From: an uncultured Pelagibacteraceae bacterium
GTDB taxonomy: Bacteria > Pseudomonadota > Alphaproteobacteria > Pelagibacterales > Pelagibacteraceae
Assembly: GCA_902523125.1 (NCBI GenBank)
Contig: CABYYA010000003.1
Span: forward strand, 1-45,000
Length of the DNA: 45,000 nucleotides
Direction of reading: 5' to 3'
Of this stretch, positions 28,986 to 39,862 are shown piece by piece. Each line of letters opens with the position of its first letter. The stretch's first letter is position 1. Position numbers and translations under genes: made by a program. The notes below the pieces were generated by a model. It searched no databases. It had not been told where the DNA came from and saw only the letters and a list, made by a program, of their open reading frames with translations.

Positions 28986-30083
28986 ATGAAAAATTATTTA
29001 AATTTTGAAACAGATATTAAAAATCTTGAGAATGAATTAGAGAAATTAAAAGATCCTTTTAATCAAGAGGGTTTGTCAGAAGTTGATACAAAAAAAATTT
29101 CTAAAACTCAGGAAGAAATCGATGAGAAGCTAAGAAATATTTATGAGAATTTAGATCCCTGGCAAATTACATTAGTTGCAAGGCACGAGGATAGACCCAA
29201 ATCAAAGTTTTTTATTGATAACTTATTTGAGGACTTTATCTCATTAGAAGGAGATAGATATTATGGAGAAGACAAATCGGTTATTACAGGTTTTGCAAAA
29301 TTTAATGGTCAATCGGTGTTAGTAATTGGTCAAGAAAAAGGAGAAAACTTAGAAACTAGAATTGAGAGAAACTTTGGCATGATGAGACCAGAGGGTTATA
29401 GAAAAACTATTAGGTTAATGGAACTAGCAGATAAGTTTAATATTCCTATTATATCTTTTATAGATACTCCAGGCGCATATCCAGGAGTGGGTGCGGAGGA
29501 GAGAGGACAAGCAGAAGCAATCGCAAAGTCAATTGAATGTTGTATGAAACTTAAGGTCCCAACTTTAGCTATAGTAATTGGTGAAGGTGGTTCAGGTGGA
29601 GCTATAGCTCTTGCATCTTCTAATAAAGTTTTAATGCTTGAGAATGCAATTTACTCAGTAATATCACCCGAGGGATGTGCAACAATATTGTGGAGAGATC
29701 CAAAAAAAATGCTCGATGCTGCAAAAGCAATGAGACTATCTGCTAAAGACTTATTAAAGCTAAATATTATTGATGAAATAATTCCGGAGCCTTTAGGTGG
29801 CGCTCATAGAGACAGAGATATGATTTTAGAGAATATAAAGAATTCTATTTCTAAAAATTTAGATTTTTTTAAAACCTTAACATTTGAAGAAATTCTAAAT
29901 CATAGAAAAGATAAGTTCTTAAAAATTGGAAGAAGTAAAGGATTTATATCTAGTCCTGAAAGTCTAAGTGCAATCCAAACTTCTGGATTAGATTTTAAAG
30001 AAATAATTAAATCAAAAAAAAATATTGCAATTGTTGTGGCAACGGTAGTTATTTTAACCACTCTAACTTTATTTATTCTATAG
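28986..30083 (+). CDS. accA: Acetyl-CoA carboxylase carboxyltransferase subunit alpha with C-terminal TM tail
   Basis: ERNFGMMRPEGYRKTIRLM, GEGGSGGAIALA. ORF opens at 28950; ATG 28986 (MKNYLNFE) fits the family. C-terminus NIAIVVATVVILTTLTLFIL is hydrophobic. Confidence 0.93.
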   Translation: MKNYLNFETDIKNLENELEKLKDPFNQEGLSEVDTKKISKTQEEIDEKLRNIYENLDPWQITLVARHEDRPKSKFFIDNLFEDFISLEGDRYYGEDKSVITGFAKFNGQSVLVIGQEKGENLETRIERNFGMMRPEGYRKTIRLMELADKFNIPIISFIDTPGAYPGVGAEERGQAEAIAKSIECCMKLKVPTLAIVIGEGGSGGAIALASSNKVLMLENAIYSVISPEGCATILWRDPKKMLDAAKAMRLSAKDLLKLNIIDEIIPEPLGGAHRDRDMILENIKNSISKNLDFFKTLTFEEILNHRKDKFLKIGRSKGFISSPESLSAIQTSGLDFKEIIKSKKNIAIVVATVVILTTLTLFIL

Positions 30084-32621
30084 AGCTCCACAACATTTCT
30101 TGAATTTTTTACCAGATCCACATGGACAAGGATCATTTCTATTCGTTTTTTTTCCTAAGTTTCTAAATTTTTCTTTTAATTGTCTCTGGTTTATTTTTTC
30201 AGTTGGTTCATTGTAAACTTTAAGATTCATCAATATTTTTACATAATCTAGTTTTAGTTTGTTCAGTAAATTAGAGAATAAATCAAAAGCTTCTTTTTTA
30301 TATTCTATAAGAGGATCTCTTTGTCCATATGATCTAAGACCTACAACCTGTCTTAATTGTTCTAAGTATTGGATGTGTGATTTCCAATTAAAATCAATGG
30401 ATTGTAAAAGAATTCTTTTTTCTATTTCTTTCGATTGATTTTCCCCAAGAATTTTAGATCTCTCTTCTCTAGCAAATTTGAATTTTTCAAAAATTTTTCC
30501 TCTTAGTTTTGTGTCACTTAAAGATATTAATTCATCATATTCATCATCGTTTAGACTTTTTCCAAAAATAGACTTTAATTTATTGCTAAACTCATTATTT
30601 TTAGGATTTGATAATTTTTGTATTTTTAGGCTTATCAAGTTGTCCACTATTTCTGATAAAAAACTATCTGAATAATCAAAAATTTTTTCACTATCCATAG
30701 CATCTTTTCTTTGAGAAAATATCACTTGTCTTTGATCATTTAAAACATTGTCAAACTTTATAAGAGTTTTTCTAATATCAAAATTTCGTGCCTCAACTTT
30801 TTGTTGTGCTCTTTCTAGCGCTTTATTTATCCAGGGATGATCTATACTTTCACCATCTTTCAAGCCAAGTTTTTGAAGAATATTGTTCATAGATTCGGAT
30901 CCAAAAATTCTCATAAGATCATCCTCTAAACTTACATAAAAAATTGAACTTCCCTCGTCTCCCTGTCTACCCGATCTTCCTCTTGCTTGATTGTCTACTC
31001 TTCTAGATTCCATTCGTTCAGTTCCAATAACAAATAAACCGCCTATAGATTTGATATAATCTTTATTTTTTTTGAGTTGATCGTCCTTAATCGTTTCTTT
31101 TTTCCCACCTAGTTGGATATCTACACCTCTACCAGAAATACTTGTCGTAATTATCACTGATTTGGCTTTACCAGCATTTGCTATAATCTCTGCTTCATCT
31201 TCATGATTCTTAGCATTTAATACGATGTGCTTAATCTTTTCTTGCGTTAGTAATTTGGAATATATCTCAGATTTACTTACGCTAGACGTGAAGACTAAAA
31301 GAGGTTGACTGTTTTCATGGCATTCTTTAATTTTTTTAATGATCGCTATATTTTTTTCTTCTTCAGTTCGAAAAATTTGATCATTGAAATCTTTTCTGAT
31401 CATCTCTTTATTAGTTGGAATTACAATTACATTCAGATTATAGATTTCAAAAAACTCCTCAGACTCTGTAGCAGCTGTGCCTGTACATCCTGATATCTTT
31501 TTATAAAGTTTAAAATAATTTTGGTAAGTTATAGAGGCTAAAGTTTGATTTTCAGCCTGTATCTCAATTTTTTCCTTAGCCTCAATAGCTTGGTGGAGAC
31601 CATCACCAAATCTTCTGCCCTCTAATATTCGACCTGTTAATTCATCCACAATTTTGATGCTGTTTTCTGTAACAAGGTAATCTTTATCTTTTTTAAATAA
31701 ATGATTTGCTTTTAAAGCTTGATTCACAAAATGAACTAAATCAAGATTTTCTGGATCATAAAAATTATTATTTTTTAAAACCCCTGCATTAGAGAATAAA
31801 CTTTCAATATGGTTAATGCCTTCGTTGGTTAATAAAATATTTCTATCTTTTTCATCAACCTCAAAATCATTTTTATTCAGAAGCTTTACTACTTTGTCTA
31901 CCGCAACATATTGATTAGTTTTATCCTCTGCAGCCCCTGAAATTACCAAAGGAGTTCTTGCTTCATCAATTAAACAGGAATCTATCTCATCAACTATTGC
32001 AAAATTGTGTCCTCTTTGAACCATCTCATCTTTTGAATATTTCATATTATCTCGAAGATAATCAAATCCTAATTCACTGTTCGTTGCGTAAGTAATATCG
32101 CAATCATAATTTTTCTTTCTTTCCTCATCGTTTTGATCATTATTTATATAGCCCGATGTTAAACCTAAAAAACTAAAAATTTTACCCATCTCCAAAGAGT
32201 CTCTTTTTGCCAGGTAATCATTTACTGTCACAATATGAACTCCTTTTCCCTCTAAAGCATTTAAATATGCTGCTAAAGCAATCGTAAGAGTTTTACCTTC
32301 TCCAGTTCTCATTTCTGCAATCTTATTTTCATGCAGAACAATTCCACCAATTATTTGAACATCGAAATGCCTTTCACTTCTTGACCTTAAAGACGCCTCT
32401 CTTACTAGAGCAAAAGCTTCAGGTAGAATTTTGTTAAGAGAATTTCCTTTTTTAATTTCTTCTTTTAATTTAATGGTTTTCTCTGGGAACTCTTTATCAC
32501 TAAGTTTTTTAATATTTTCCTCTAAAAAATTGATTTGGTCTACTATTTTGCCAATCTTATCTAGCTCTTTTTTATTGCCAGATTTAATAAATTTAGAAAT
32601 AAAGTTTAGAGGATTAAACAT
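30078..32621 (-). CDS. secA: Preprotein translocase ATPase SecA
   Basis: EMRTGEGKTLTIAL, VDEIDSCLIDEARTPL, SEC-C tail RNDPCPCGSGKKFKKCCG. Confidence 0.97.
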   Translation of the reverse strand: MFNPLNFISKFIKSGNKKELDKIGKIVDQINFLEENIKKLSDKEFPEKTIKLKEEIKKGNSLNKILPEAFALVREASLRSRSERHFDVQIIGGIVLHENKIAEMRTGEGKTLTIALAAYLNALEGKGVHIVTVNDYLAKRDSLEMGKIFSFLGLTSGYINNDQNDEERKKNYDCDITYATNSELGFDYLRDNMKYSKDEMVQRGHNFAIVDEIDSCLIDEARTPLVISGAAEDKTNQYVAVDKVVKLLNKNDFEVDEKDRNILLTNEGINHIESLFSNAGVLKNNNFYDPENLDLVHFVNQALKANHLFKKDKDYLVTENSIKIVDELTGRILEGRRFGDGLHQAIEAKEKIEIQAENQTLASITYQNYFKLYKKISGCTGTAATESEEFFEIYNLNVIVIPTNKEMIRKDFNDQIFRTEEEKNIAIIKKIKECHENSQPLLVFTSSVSKSEIYSKLLTQEKIKHIVLNAKNHEDEAEIIANAGKAKSVIITTSISGRGVDIQLGGKKETIKDDQLKKNKDYIKSIGGLFVIGTERMESRRVDNQARGRSGRQGDEGSSIFYVSLEDDLMRIFGSESMNNILQKLGLKDGESIDHPWINKALERAQQKVEARNFDIRKTLIKFDNVLNDQRQVIFSQRKDAMDSEKIFDYSDSFLSEIVDNLISLKIQKLSNPKNNEFSNKLKSIFGKSLNDDEYDELISLSDTKLRGKIFEKFKFAREERSKILGENQSKEIEKRILLQSIDFNWKSHIQYLEQLRQVVGLRSYGQRDPLIEYKKEAFDLFSNLLNKLKLDYVKILMNLKVYNEPTEKINQRQLKEKFRNLGKKTNRNDPCPCGSGKKFKKCCGAL

Positions 32622-32686
32622 TAGTTTTTGATATACATTTTAATTACAACTTTTAATATAGTTATTTAATTTAAATTTTAAATATC

Positions 32687-33988
32687 ATGGGAATTAATTT
32701 ATCAAATTTTTTAGTCTCAAAATCACACGATCGAAAAATGGGGCAATATCAAGATCTTGATCACTTAGATGGTTTAGCGGTATCTTCAATTAGTGCTAAT
32801 TTATACAATTCTAAAAGAGATGATTTAGCAATGTTCTATTTTCGTGATGGTGCAAATTTTGCATCACTTTATACACAGTCTAAAATTTTGTCAGAAAATA
32901 TTAAATGGAATTTAAGTCAAAAAACTCAAAAAATTTTTTCACTTGTAGTCAATACTAGAAATGCAAACTCATTCACAGGTGATCATGGTTATAAAAGCAT
33001 GCAACATCTGGCAGATTTAGTTTCAAAACAATTAACAGAGAAACAAAAAGAGGATGAAGACGATCCAAAAATAATTAAACCAAAAAATCTTATTTTTGGA
33101 TGCACTGGAACAATAGGGGAAAAATTCCCTGAAGAGAAAATTAAGTTAAAAATTCCCGAGCTAATTAAAAATATAAAATACACACAAAACAAATATGTTT
33201 GGATGAAGGTTGCTTTAGCAATAATGACAACTGATACACAGCCAAAAATAGCGATGGAAGAATGCAAAATTGGAAATACAACTGTAAAAATTTATGGAAT
33301 AGCAAAAGGTTCAGGTATGATACAACCAAATATGGCAACTACATTGGCTTATATCTTCACTGATGCTGATATATCTAATGATGTATTAAAAAAGTTACTT
33401 AAGAAAAATATTGAAAATACCTTTAATGCAATTTCGTGTGATAGCGATACAAGTACAAATGATATGATATCAATTTTCTCCACTGGAAAAGCAAAAAATA
33501 CTTTAATAAAGACAATTAATGATAAAAAGATCAAATCGTTTGATGAAGCACTTAACAGTCTATTGTTAAATTTAGCAAAAAGAGTCGTGGCTGATGGAGA
33601 GGGAGCCTCGAAGTTTGTTACAATAAATGTGTTAAACTCTAAGACTGAGCAAGATGCGAAAAGAATTGGTTTTTCTATTGCCAACTCTCCATTAGTAAAA
33701 ACTGCAATTGCCGGTGAGGATCCGAATTGGGGGAGAATAATTATGGCAATTGGAAAATCTGAAGTAGATATAAATTTAAATAAATTATCAATAAAATTGG
33801 GTGATTTAGTAATTGTAAATAAGGGAAAAATTCACAATCATTATAATGAGAATGATGCTGCAAAATATATGAAGGGCTTAGATATAAATCTTAGTGTCGA
33901 CATTGGAAATGGAAAAAAAAGTTTTACAGTTTATACTATGGATCTAACCAATGAATATATCAAAATTAATTCAGACTACAGAAGTTAG
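32687..33988 (+). CDS. argJ: Bifunctional glutamate N-acetyltransferase/amino-acid N-acetyltransferase
   Basis: KGSGMIQPNMATTLAYIFTDA autocleavage motif; GEDPNWGRI. Confidence 0.95.
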   Translation: MGINLSNFLVSKSHDRKMGQYQDLDHLDGLAVSSISANLYNSKRDDLAMFYFRDGANFASLYTQSKILSENIKWNLSQKTQKIFSLVVNTRNANSFTGDHGYKSMQHLADLVSKQLTEKQKEDEDDPKIIKPKNLIFGCTGTIGEKFPEEKIKLKIPELIKNIKYTQNKYVWMKVALAIMTTDTQPKIAMEECKIGNTTVKIYGIAKGSGMIQPNMATTLAYIFTDADISNDVLKKLLKKNIENTFNAISCDSDTSTNDMISIFSTGKAKNTLIKTINDKKIKSFDEALNSLLLNLAKRVVADGEGASKFVTINVLNSKTEQDAKRIGFSIANSPLVKTAIAGEDPNWGRIIMAIGKSEVDINLNKLSIKLGDLVIVNKGKIHNHYNENDAAKYMKGLDINLSVDIGNGKKSFTVYTMDLTNEYIKINSDYRS

Positions 33989-34028
33989 CTTTGTTGAAAT
34001 TTAGTATAATAGTAATTAAATATGCACA

Positions 34029-34460
34029 ATGATTAAATATAATTTATTGTGTAAAAAATGTAAACTATCGTTTGACAGCTGGTTCGTATCTTCAAAAGAA
34101 TATGATAAGCTTAAAAAGAAAAAGTTAATTAATTGTCATAGTTGCGGATCTATATCAGTAGAAAAAAATTTAATGGCACCAAAATTAATTAGTAACAATT
34201 TTAGTCTTAAAAATGAAAAAAAAGATTTGATAAAATATCAAAAGATTAAAAAAACAATTAATGAATATCAAAAATTTATTAAGAATAACTTTGATTATGT
34301 AGGTGAAAACTTTGCTTATGAGGCGAGATCAATACATTATAACAAGAAGAAAAAACAAAAAGGAATCTATGGATCTGCATCTAAACAGGATTTAAAAGAA
34401 CTTCAAGAAGAGGGTATAGATGCTCAGATGGTACCGTGGTTTGAAAATGAAAATAATTAA
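34029..34460 (+). CDS. DUF1178 family protein
   Basis: N-terminal CKKCKLSFDSWFVSSKEYD with CxxC...CHSCGS; C-terminal YGSASKQDLKELQEEGIDAQMVPW. Confidence 0.85.
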   Translation: MIKYNLLCKKCKLSFDSWFVSSKEYDKLKKKKLINCHSCGSISVEKNLMAPKLISNNFSLKNEKKDLIKYQKIKKTINEYQKFIKNNFDYVGENFAYEARSIHYNKKKKQKGIYGSASKQDLKELQEEGIDAQMVPWFENENN

Positions 34461-35185
34461 TTTTTGATAAACTTGGCAATGTAATTTACTGATTTATCAT
34501 TACCTACACTCCATTTATTTTTAATCAAATTAAAGTTCATTCCATCTACCCTATCTAGCCTTAGATCATTTTTTTTAAGTATTGAAATTAAATCTTCGGG
34601 TTTTAAAAATTTTTCCCATTCATGCGTTCCTATTGGAAGCCAACGCAATATATATTCAGCCCCTACAATTGCAAAAATATAAGATTTTAATGTTTTATTT
34701 AATGTTGCAACAAACATAATTCCATTTTTTTTTAACAGTTTACTGCAGGATTTTAAAAAAAAATTCACGTCTTCAACATGTTCTACAATTTCCATATTTA
34801 AAATAACGTCAAATTTATCTTTTATATTAAATTTTTCAGGTGATGAGCAGAAATAGTCTATTTGAAGATTATTCTTTTTCGAATGAAGTTTTGCGACTTG
34901 AATATTTTTATCAGATGCATCAATACCAGTTACCTTGGCACCTAATCTACACATAGGTTCTGATAACAAACCTCCACCGCATCCTACATCTAAAATTTTG
35001 ATATTTTTAAGTGGAGACTTATTATAATTGAGATTAAATGTCTTAATAATATTTTCTTTAATGTAAGAAATTCTAATGGGGTTAAATCTATGTAATGGTT
35101 TAAATTTACCTTCTGGATTCCACCATTCTTCCGCAATTTTAGAAAATTTTTCTATTTCTTTTTTATTTATTGTGTTATTTTTCAT
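34457..35185 (-). CDS. ubiG: Ubiquinone biosynthesis O-methyltransferase
   Basis: AEEWWNPEGKFKPLHRFNPIR, DVGCGGGLLSEPM, GTHEWEKFL. Confidence 0.94.
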   Translation of the reverse strand: MKNNTINKKEIEKFSKIAEEWWNPEGKFKPLHRFNPIRISYIKENIIKTFNLNYNKSPLKNIKILDVGCGGGLLSEPMCRLGAKVTGIDASDKNIQVAKLHSKKNNLQIDYFCSSPEKFNIKDKFDVILNMEIVEHVEDVNFFLKSCSKLLKKNGIMFVATLNKTLKSYIFAIVGAEYILRWLPIGTHEWEKFLKPEDLISILKKNDLRLDRVDGMNFNLIKNKWSVGNDKSVNYIAKFIKN

Positions 35186-35253
35186 TAGTAAGTTGACTTT
35201 ATATTCAACATGTATTTATTCAATATTTTTTAAATTTAAAAGATTATTTTATC

Positions 35254-36474
35254 ATGAAAATTGTCGTATTGAAATTTGGAGGCACATCAGTTGGCACTAT
35301 AAAAAAGATAAAAAGAGTTGGTGAAATAATTATTAATTACAAAAAGAAAAACTACAAGGTCATTGTAGTTTCATCAGCTATGAGCGGTGTGACAAATGAG
35401 TTAATAAAAAAATCTTTTGAAATTAGTGATAGTTTCTCTGAGTCGGAACATGATGTTTTAGTTTCTTCAGGTGAACAAATTGCATGCTCTTTTATTGCTG
35501 GACGATTAATTCATGAGGGACATATGTCTAGATCTTGGTTATCTTGGCAAGTTCCGATTTTGACTAAAGGAAAATATAAAAATTCGAGAATAAATCAAAT
35601 AAATAAAAGAAACATCATAAAATATTTAAAAAGAGGTGGCATACCAATAGTAACTGGGTTTCAGGGAATAAATGACGAAAATAGAATTACAACAATAGGA
35701 AGGGGCGGATCTGACGCGAGTGCAATTATGATTGCTAAGTTTTTCAAAGCAGAGAGATGTATAATCTATACTGATGTAGAGGGAGTATACACAACCGATC
35801 CTAACAAATTGAAAAATGCAAAAAAGATTAAGGTAATTTCGTACGAAGAAATGTTAGAAATGGCGTCATTAGGTGCAAAAGTTATGCAACCAGTTTCAAT
35901 ACAAGATGCACGATTAAATAGAATTGATATTGAGGTAAAATCGTCTTTTTCTAAAAAATCAGGAACTTTGATCACTAAAAGGTCAAATATTGTTAATAAT
36001 AAAATTGTGACTGGAATTTCTTCAACTCAAAACGATTCAAAAGTCTCTCTAATAGGCGTGAAAGATAAACCAGGGGTTGCTGCAGCAATTTTTAAACCAT
36101 TATCTAAAAATTTAATTAATGTTGACATGGTTGTGCAAAATATTTCCTCTAATGGCAAAGAAACAGATTTAACATTTACAATTAAAACAGATGACTTAAA
36201 TAAAACAAAAAAAATTATTCAACAAAACAAAACTATAAATTATAGAAAATTAATTTTTGAAAAGGGTGTTTCAAAAATTTCGGTAATTGGTGTGGGCATG
36301 ATATCTACACCTGGAGTGACATTCCGGATGTTTCAATCGTTGGCAAATAAAAAAATAAATATTAAAGTAATTTCAACATCTGAAATTAAAATTTCAGTTT
36401 TGATTGATAAAAAAAATACACAAAAAGCTTTAATTGCGCTTCACAAAGAATTTAGATTAGAACAAAAAAAATGA
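35254..36474 (+). CDS. lysC: Aspartate kinase
   Basis: [19 protein letters not shown], tandem C-terminal ACT domains. Confidence 0.95.
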   Translation: MKIVVLKFGGTSVGTIKKIKRVGEIIINYKKKNYKVIVVSSAMSGVTNELIKKSFEISDSFSESEHDVLVSSGEQIACSFIAGRLIHEGHMSRSWLSWQVPILTKGKYKNSRINQINKRNIIKYLKRGGIPIVTGFQGINDENRITTIGRGGSDASAIMIAKFFKAERCIIYTDVEGVYTTDPNKLKNAKKIKVISYEEMLEMASLGAKVMQPVSIQDARLNRIDIEVKSSFSKKSGTLITKRSNIVNNKIVTGISSTQNDSKVSLIGVKDKPGVAAAIFKPLSKNLINVDMVVQNISSNGKETDLTFTIKTDDLNKTKKIIQQNKTINYRKLIFEKGVSKISVIGVGMISTPGVTFRMFQSLANKKINIKVISTSEIKISVLIDKKNTQKALIALHKEFRLEQKK

Positions 36475-37571
36475 GTATTAGACCATTTAGAGATATTAAA
36501 AGAAGAAAAACAAGAGAGATTAATGTTGGCAAAGTAAAAGTTGGAGGAGTAAATCCTATAACAGTTCAATCAATGACTAATACCCTTACGACTGATATAA
36601 AAGCTACGATTGACCAAATAAATCAAATTAGCACTGAGGGAGCTGACATAGTAAGAGTCTCTTGTCCTGACGAGTTATCATCCAAAGCGTTAAAAGAAAT
36701 AATCAAAAATGTTGATGTACCTATAGTTGCTGATGTTCATTTTCATTATAAAAGAGCGATTGAAGCTGCTGAAAATGGTGCGAGCTGTTTAAGAATAAAT
36801 CCTGGAAATATTGGAAGTAAAAATAGAATTAAAGAAATTGTAAAAGCTGCAATTGATAATAATTGCTCAATAAGAGTGGGAGTTAATGCGGGATCTTTAG
36901 AAAAGGATATCTTAGATAAATATAGGGAGCCCTGCCCAGAAGCATTAGTGGAAAGTGCTTTAAGAAATATCAAGATATTAGAAGATGAAGATTTTCAAAA
37001 TTTAAAAATTAGTGTTAAGTCATCAGATGTTTTCTTAACTGTTCAAGCTTATAGACAATTGTCAAAATCCACTGATTATCCATTACATTTAGGAATTACA
37101 GAGGCAGGAGGATTTATACCTGGAAGTGTTAAATCCTCTATTGGGTTAGGAACATTACTTTTGGAAGGCATTGGAGATACTATTAGAATTTCCTTATCCG
37201 ATGATCCTGTTGAAGAAGTAAAAATTGGAAATGAAATACTAAAATCCTTAAATCTAAGAGAAAGAGGGGTCAAGATAATATCTTGTCCCTCATGCGCAAG
37301 ACAGGGTTTTGAAGTAATTGAAACTGTAAAAATATTGGAGAAAAAACTTTCTCATATAAAAACTCCAGTCACGTTATCTGTAATTGGTTGTGTAGTTAAT
37401 GGTCCCGGAGAAGCAGCTTTAACAGATGTGGGAATAACTGGAGGTAAGAAAGGTAACAATATGCTTTATTTGTCTGGAGTGCAATCTAAAAAAGTTTTAA
37501 CCAGTGAAATGATTGAGAAGGTTGTAAGTGAAGTAGAAAAAAAAGCATCTGAATTAGAAAATTCAAAATGA
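36471..37571 (+). CDS. ispG: (E)-4-hydroxy-3-methylbut-2-enyl-diphosphate synthase
   Basis: [18 protein letters not shown] and CVVNGPGEA. Confidence 0.95.
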   Translation: MSIRPFRDIKRRKTREINVGKVKVGGVNPITVQSMTNTLTTDIKATIDQINQISTEGADIVRVSCPDELSSKALKEIIKNVDVPIVADVHFHYKRAIEAAENGASCLRINPGNIGSKNRIKEIVKAAIDNNCSIRVGVNAGSLEKDILDKYREPCPEALVESALRNIKILEDEDFQNLKISVKSSDVFLTVQAYRQLSKSTDYPLHLGITEAGGFIPGSVKSSIGLGTLLLEGIGDTIRISLSDDPVEEVKIGNEILKSLNLRERGVKIISCPSCARQGFEVIETVKILEKKLSHIKTPVTLSVIGCVVNGPGEAALTDVGITGGKKGNNMLYLSGVQSKKVLTSEMIEKVVSEVEKKASELENSK

Positions 37572-38641
37572 TTCCTATAAAAACAGTTAATGATTTGATT
37601 ATCAAGCATGCTTTATTAGAAAAAGAGCTTTCATCAGGAGAAATTGATAAAAATTCTTTTGCTGAAAAATCAAAAGAATATGCAGACCTTAATGAGATTG
37701 TAAAAATTGCTAAATTTTATATTTCTTTTGAAAAAAATAAAAAAGAAATTAAATCAATTTTAGATGATAGAAATTCAGATACAGATATGATAAAAATGGC
37801 AGAGTCAGAATTGAATGATTTAGAAATTCAAAACGAAAAAAATGAAAAAAAATTAAAATTGTTTTTATTACCAAAGGATGAAGCAGATAAAAAAAACGCG
37901 ATAATTGAAATAAGAGCGGGCACAGGAGGTTTAGAAGCTAGTTTATTTGCTTCAGATCTTTTTAAAATGTATGAGAAACTAAGTAACAAAAAAAAATGGA
38001 GCCTTGAATTAATTTCGATTTCTAGAAGTGAGGCTGGTGGCTTGAAAGAGGTTATTGCCTCAATAAAAGGAAATAATATTTACTCTACTTTAAAGTATGA
38101 AAGTGGTGTTCATAGAGTTCAAAGAGTGCCTGATACGGAGACACAAGGAAGAGTTCATACTTCTGCTGCAACGGTTGCAGTTTTACCAGAGGCAGAGGAA
38201 GTTGATCTTAAAATAAATGAAAGTGATTTAAGAATTGATGTGTTCAGGGCCGGTGGACCTGGTGGACAATCAGTGAATACAACAGATAGTGCCGTAAGGA
38301 TTACACATATTCCATCTGGAATTTCTGTTTCTCAACAGGATGAAAAATCTCAGCACAAAAATAAGGCTAAAGGGATGAAAATTTTAAGAGCTAGATTGTA
38401 TGAACTTGAAAGGTCAAGAATTGAAAATGAAAGATCAAAAGATAGAAAAAGTAAAATAGGCTCAGGTGATAGATCAGAAAGAATAAGAACCTATAATTTT
38501 CCACAAGGAAGAGTGACCGATCATAGAATAAATTTAACTTTACATAAGCTTGACGAATTTTTAGAGGGTGAAGCGTTTGATGAAATGATAGAAGCATTAA
38601 CTCTGCAAGCACAAGAAGAAAGTTTAAATGTTTTAAATTAA
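37568..38641 (+). CDS. prfA: Peptide chain release factor 1
   Basis: [17 protein letters not shown] (PxT-type recognition) and GGPGGQSVN (GGQ). Confidence 0.96.
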   Translation: MIPIKTVNDLIIKHALLEKELSSGEIDKNSFAEKSKEYADLNEIVKIAKFYISFEKNKKEIKSILDDRNSDTDMIKMAESELNDLEIQNEKNEKKLKLFLLPKDEADKKNAIIEIRAGTGGLEASLFASDLFKMYEKLSNKKKWSLELISISRSEAGGLKEVIASIKGNNIYSTLKYESGVHRVQRVPDTETQGRVHTSAATVAVLPEAEEVDLKINESDLRIDVFRAGGPGGQSVNTTDSAVRITHIPSGISVSQQDEKSQHKNKAKGMKILRARLYELERSRIENERSKDRKSKIGSGDRSERIRTYNFPQGRVTDHRINLTLHKLDEFLEGEAFDEMIEALTLQAQEESLNVLN

Positions 38642-39483
38642 TGAATTTTGAAATTGCAATTAAAAACGCCTGTAAAGAACTAAAAAAAAATAAGATTACT
38701 TCTGCTTTATTAGATAGTGAACTTTTGTTATCTAAAGTAATTAAAAAAGATAGAAAGTTTATATTGTTAAACCTTGATAAAGAAATTGATCAAATTGACC
38801 AGAATAGTTTTAAAGAACTAATTATTAAACGTTCACAAGGAAAACCACTTGCATACTTAACTGGTATAAAGTCATTTTGGAATTACGACTTTAAAATTAA
38901 TGAAAAAGTTTTAATTCCAAGACCAGACACAGAAATCATAATAGAGCAAGTTTTAGATATTTATAAAAATAAGAATAATGTTAATTTTTTGGAGGTTGGC
39001 ATTGGTTCAGGATGTATGGGACTTACAATATTAAAAGAAAAAAAGTTTTTTAAAGCGACCGGTATAGACTTGAGTCAAGATTGTATAGAAATATGTAGAT
39101 TTAATGCAAATAAACTTGGAGTTGGAGATAGATTAAAATTACTAAAATCAGATGTTGACAATTTAATTTTTCGCAAATATGATTTAATTATTTCTAATCC
39201 TCCTTACATAAAAAAGTTTGATTTAAGAAATCTTGATAAGGGTATTAAGAATTATGAGCCTAAATTGGCTATTGATGGTGGATTAGAGGGTTTATCAGTA
39301 ATAAGAAAAGTTATAAAAAAAACGTCTGAATTGGTAAAAACACGCGGTAAGTTAATTTTAGAAATTGGTTATGATCAAAAAGAACCAGTTAAAAAAATGT
39401 TAAATGAGAATAATTTCTATATCAATAAGATTGTTAAAGATTTAGCAAAAAATGATCGATGTATAGTTAGTACAAAAAATTAA
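38641..39483 (+). CDS. prmC: Release factor glutamine methyltransferase
   Basis: LIPRPDTEIIIE and SNPPYI; downstream of prfA. Confidence 0.95.
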   Translation: MNFEIAIKNACKELKKNKITSALLDSELLLSKVIKKDRKFILLNLDKEIDQIDQNSFKELIIKRSQGKPLAYLTGIKSFWNYDFKINEKVLIPRPDTEIIIEQVLDIYKNKNNVNFLEVGIGSGCMGLTILKEKKFFKATGIDLSQDCIEICRFNANKLGVGDRLKLLKSDVDNLIFRKYDLIISNPPYIKKFDLRNLDKGIKNYEPKLAIDGGLEGLSVIRKVIKKTSELVKTRGKLILEIGYDQKEPVKKMLNENNFYINKIVKDLAKNDRCIVSTKN

Positions 39484-39488
39484 ATTTT

Positions 39489-39842
39489 ATGGTCACATTT
39501 AGAAATAATAATGCAAGAAGAAATAACTTTAGAAGAAATGATAGAGGTTTTAAATCCCATACGGATAGACCTAAGTATGGTTCTAATTTTTCAAAAAATG
39601 AGAATTTTCAAAGAAAGTCACCGGGTAGAAATAATCATAATGCATCAAAATTAATTGAAAAATATAATAATCTTGCAAGAGAGGCTTCCTCTAATGGGGA
39701 TAAAATTTTATCAGAAAACTATTTTCAACATGCAGACCATTTTACAAGAATTTTAAATGAACAAGATGCTCAAAGAAGGCTTAATTCAATAAATAACGAT
39801 CTTGATAAATCTCAAGAAAATATAGTTGAAGTAAAAAAATAA
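39489..39842 (+). CDS. DUF4167 domain protein (basic, Asn/Arg-rich N-terminus)
   Basis: Follows prmC as in many alphaproteobacteria; KLIEKYNNLAREASSNGDKILSENYFQHADHF is DUF4167-like. Confidence 0.83.
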   Translation: MVTFRNNNARRNNFRRNDRGFKSHTDRPKYGSNFSKNENFQRKSPGRNNHNASKLIEKYNNLAREASSNGDKILSENYFQHADHFTRILNEQDAQRRLNSINNDLDKSQENIVEVKK

Positions 39843-39862
39843 TAAAAAGAGTACATTTAAAA

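Noticed and set aside
33349-33684. Antisense 111-aa ORF inside argJ, plus similar antisense ORFs inside kdsD, glcB, pheA and ispG
   Set aside because: Shadow ORFs opposite well-supported genes; hydrophobic/Ser-rich composition typical of antisense reading of AT-rich genes.
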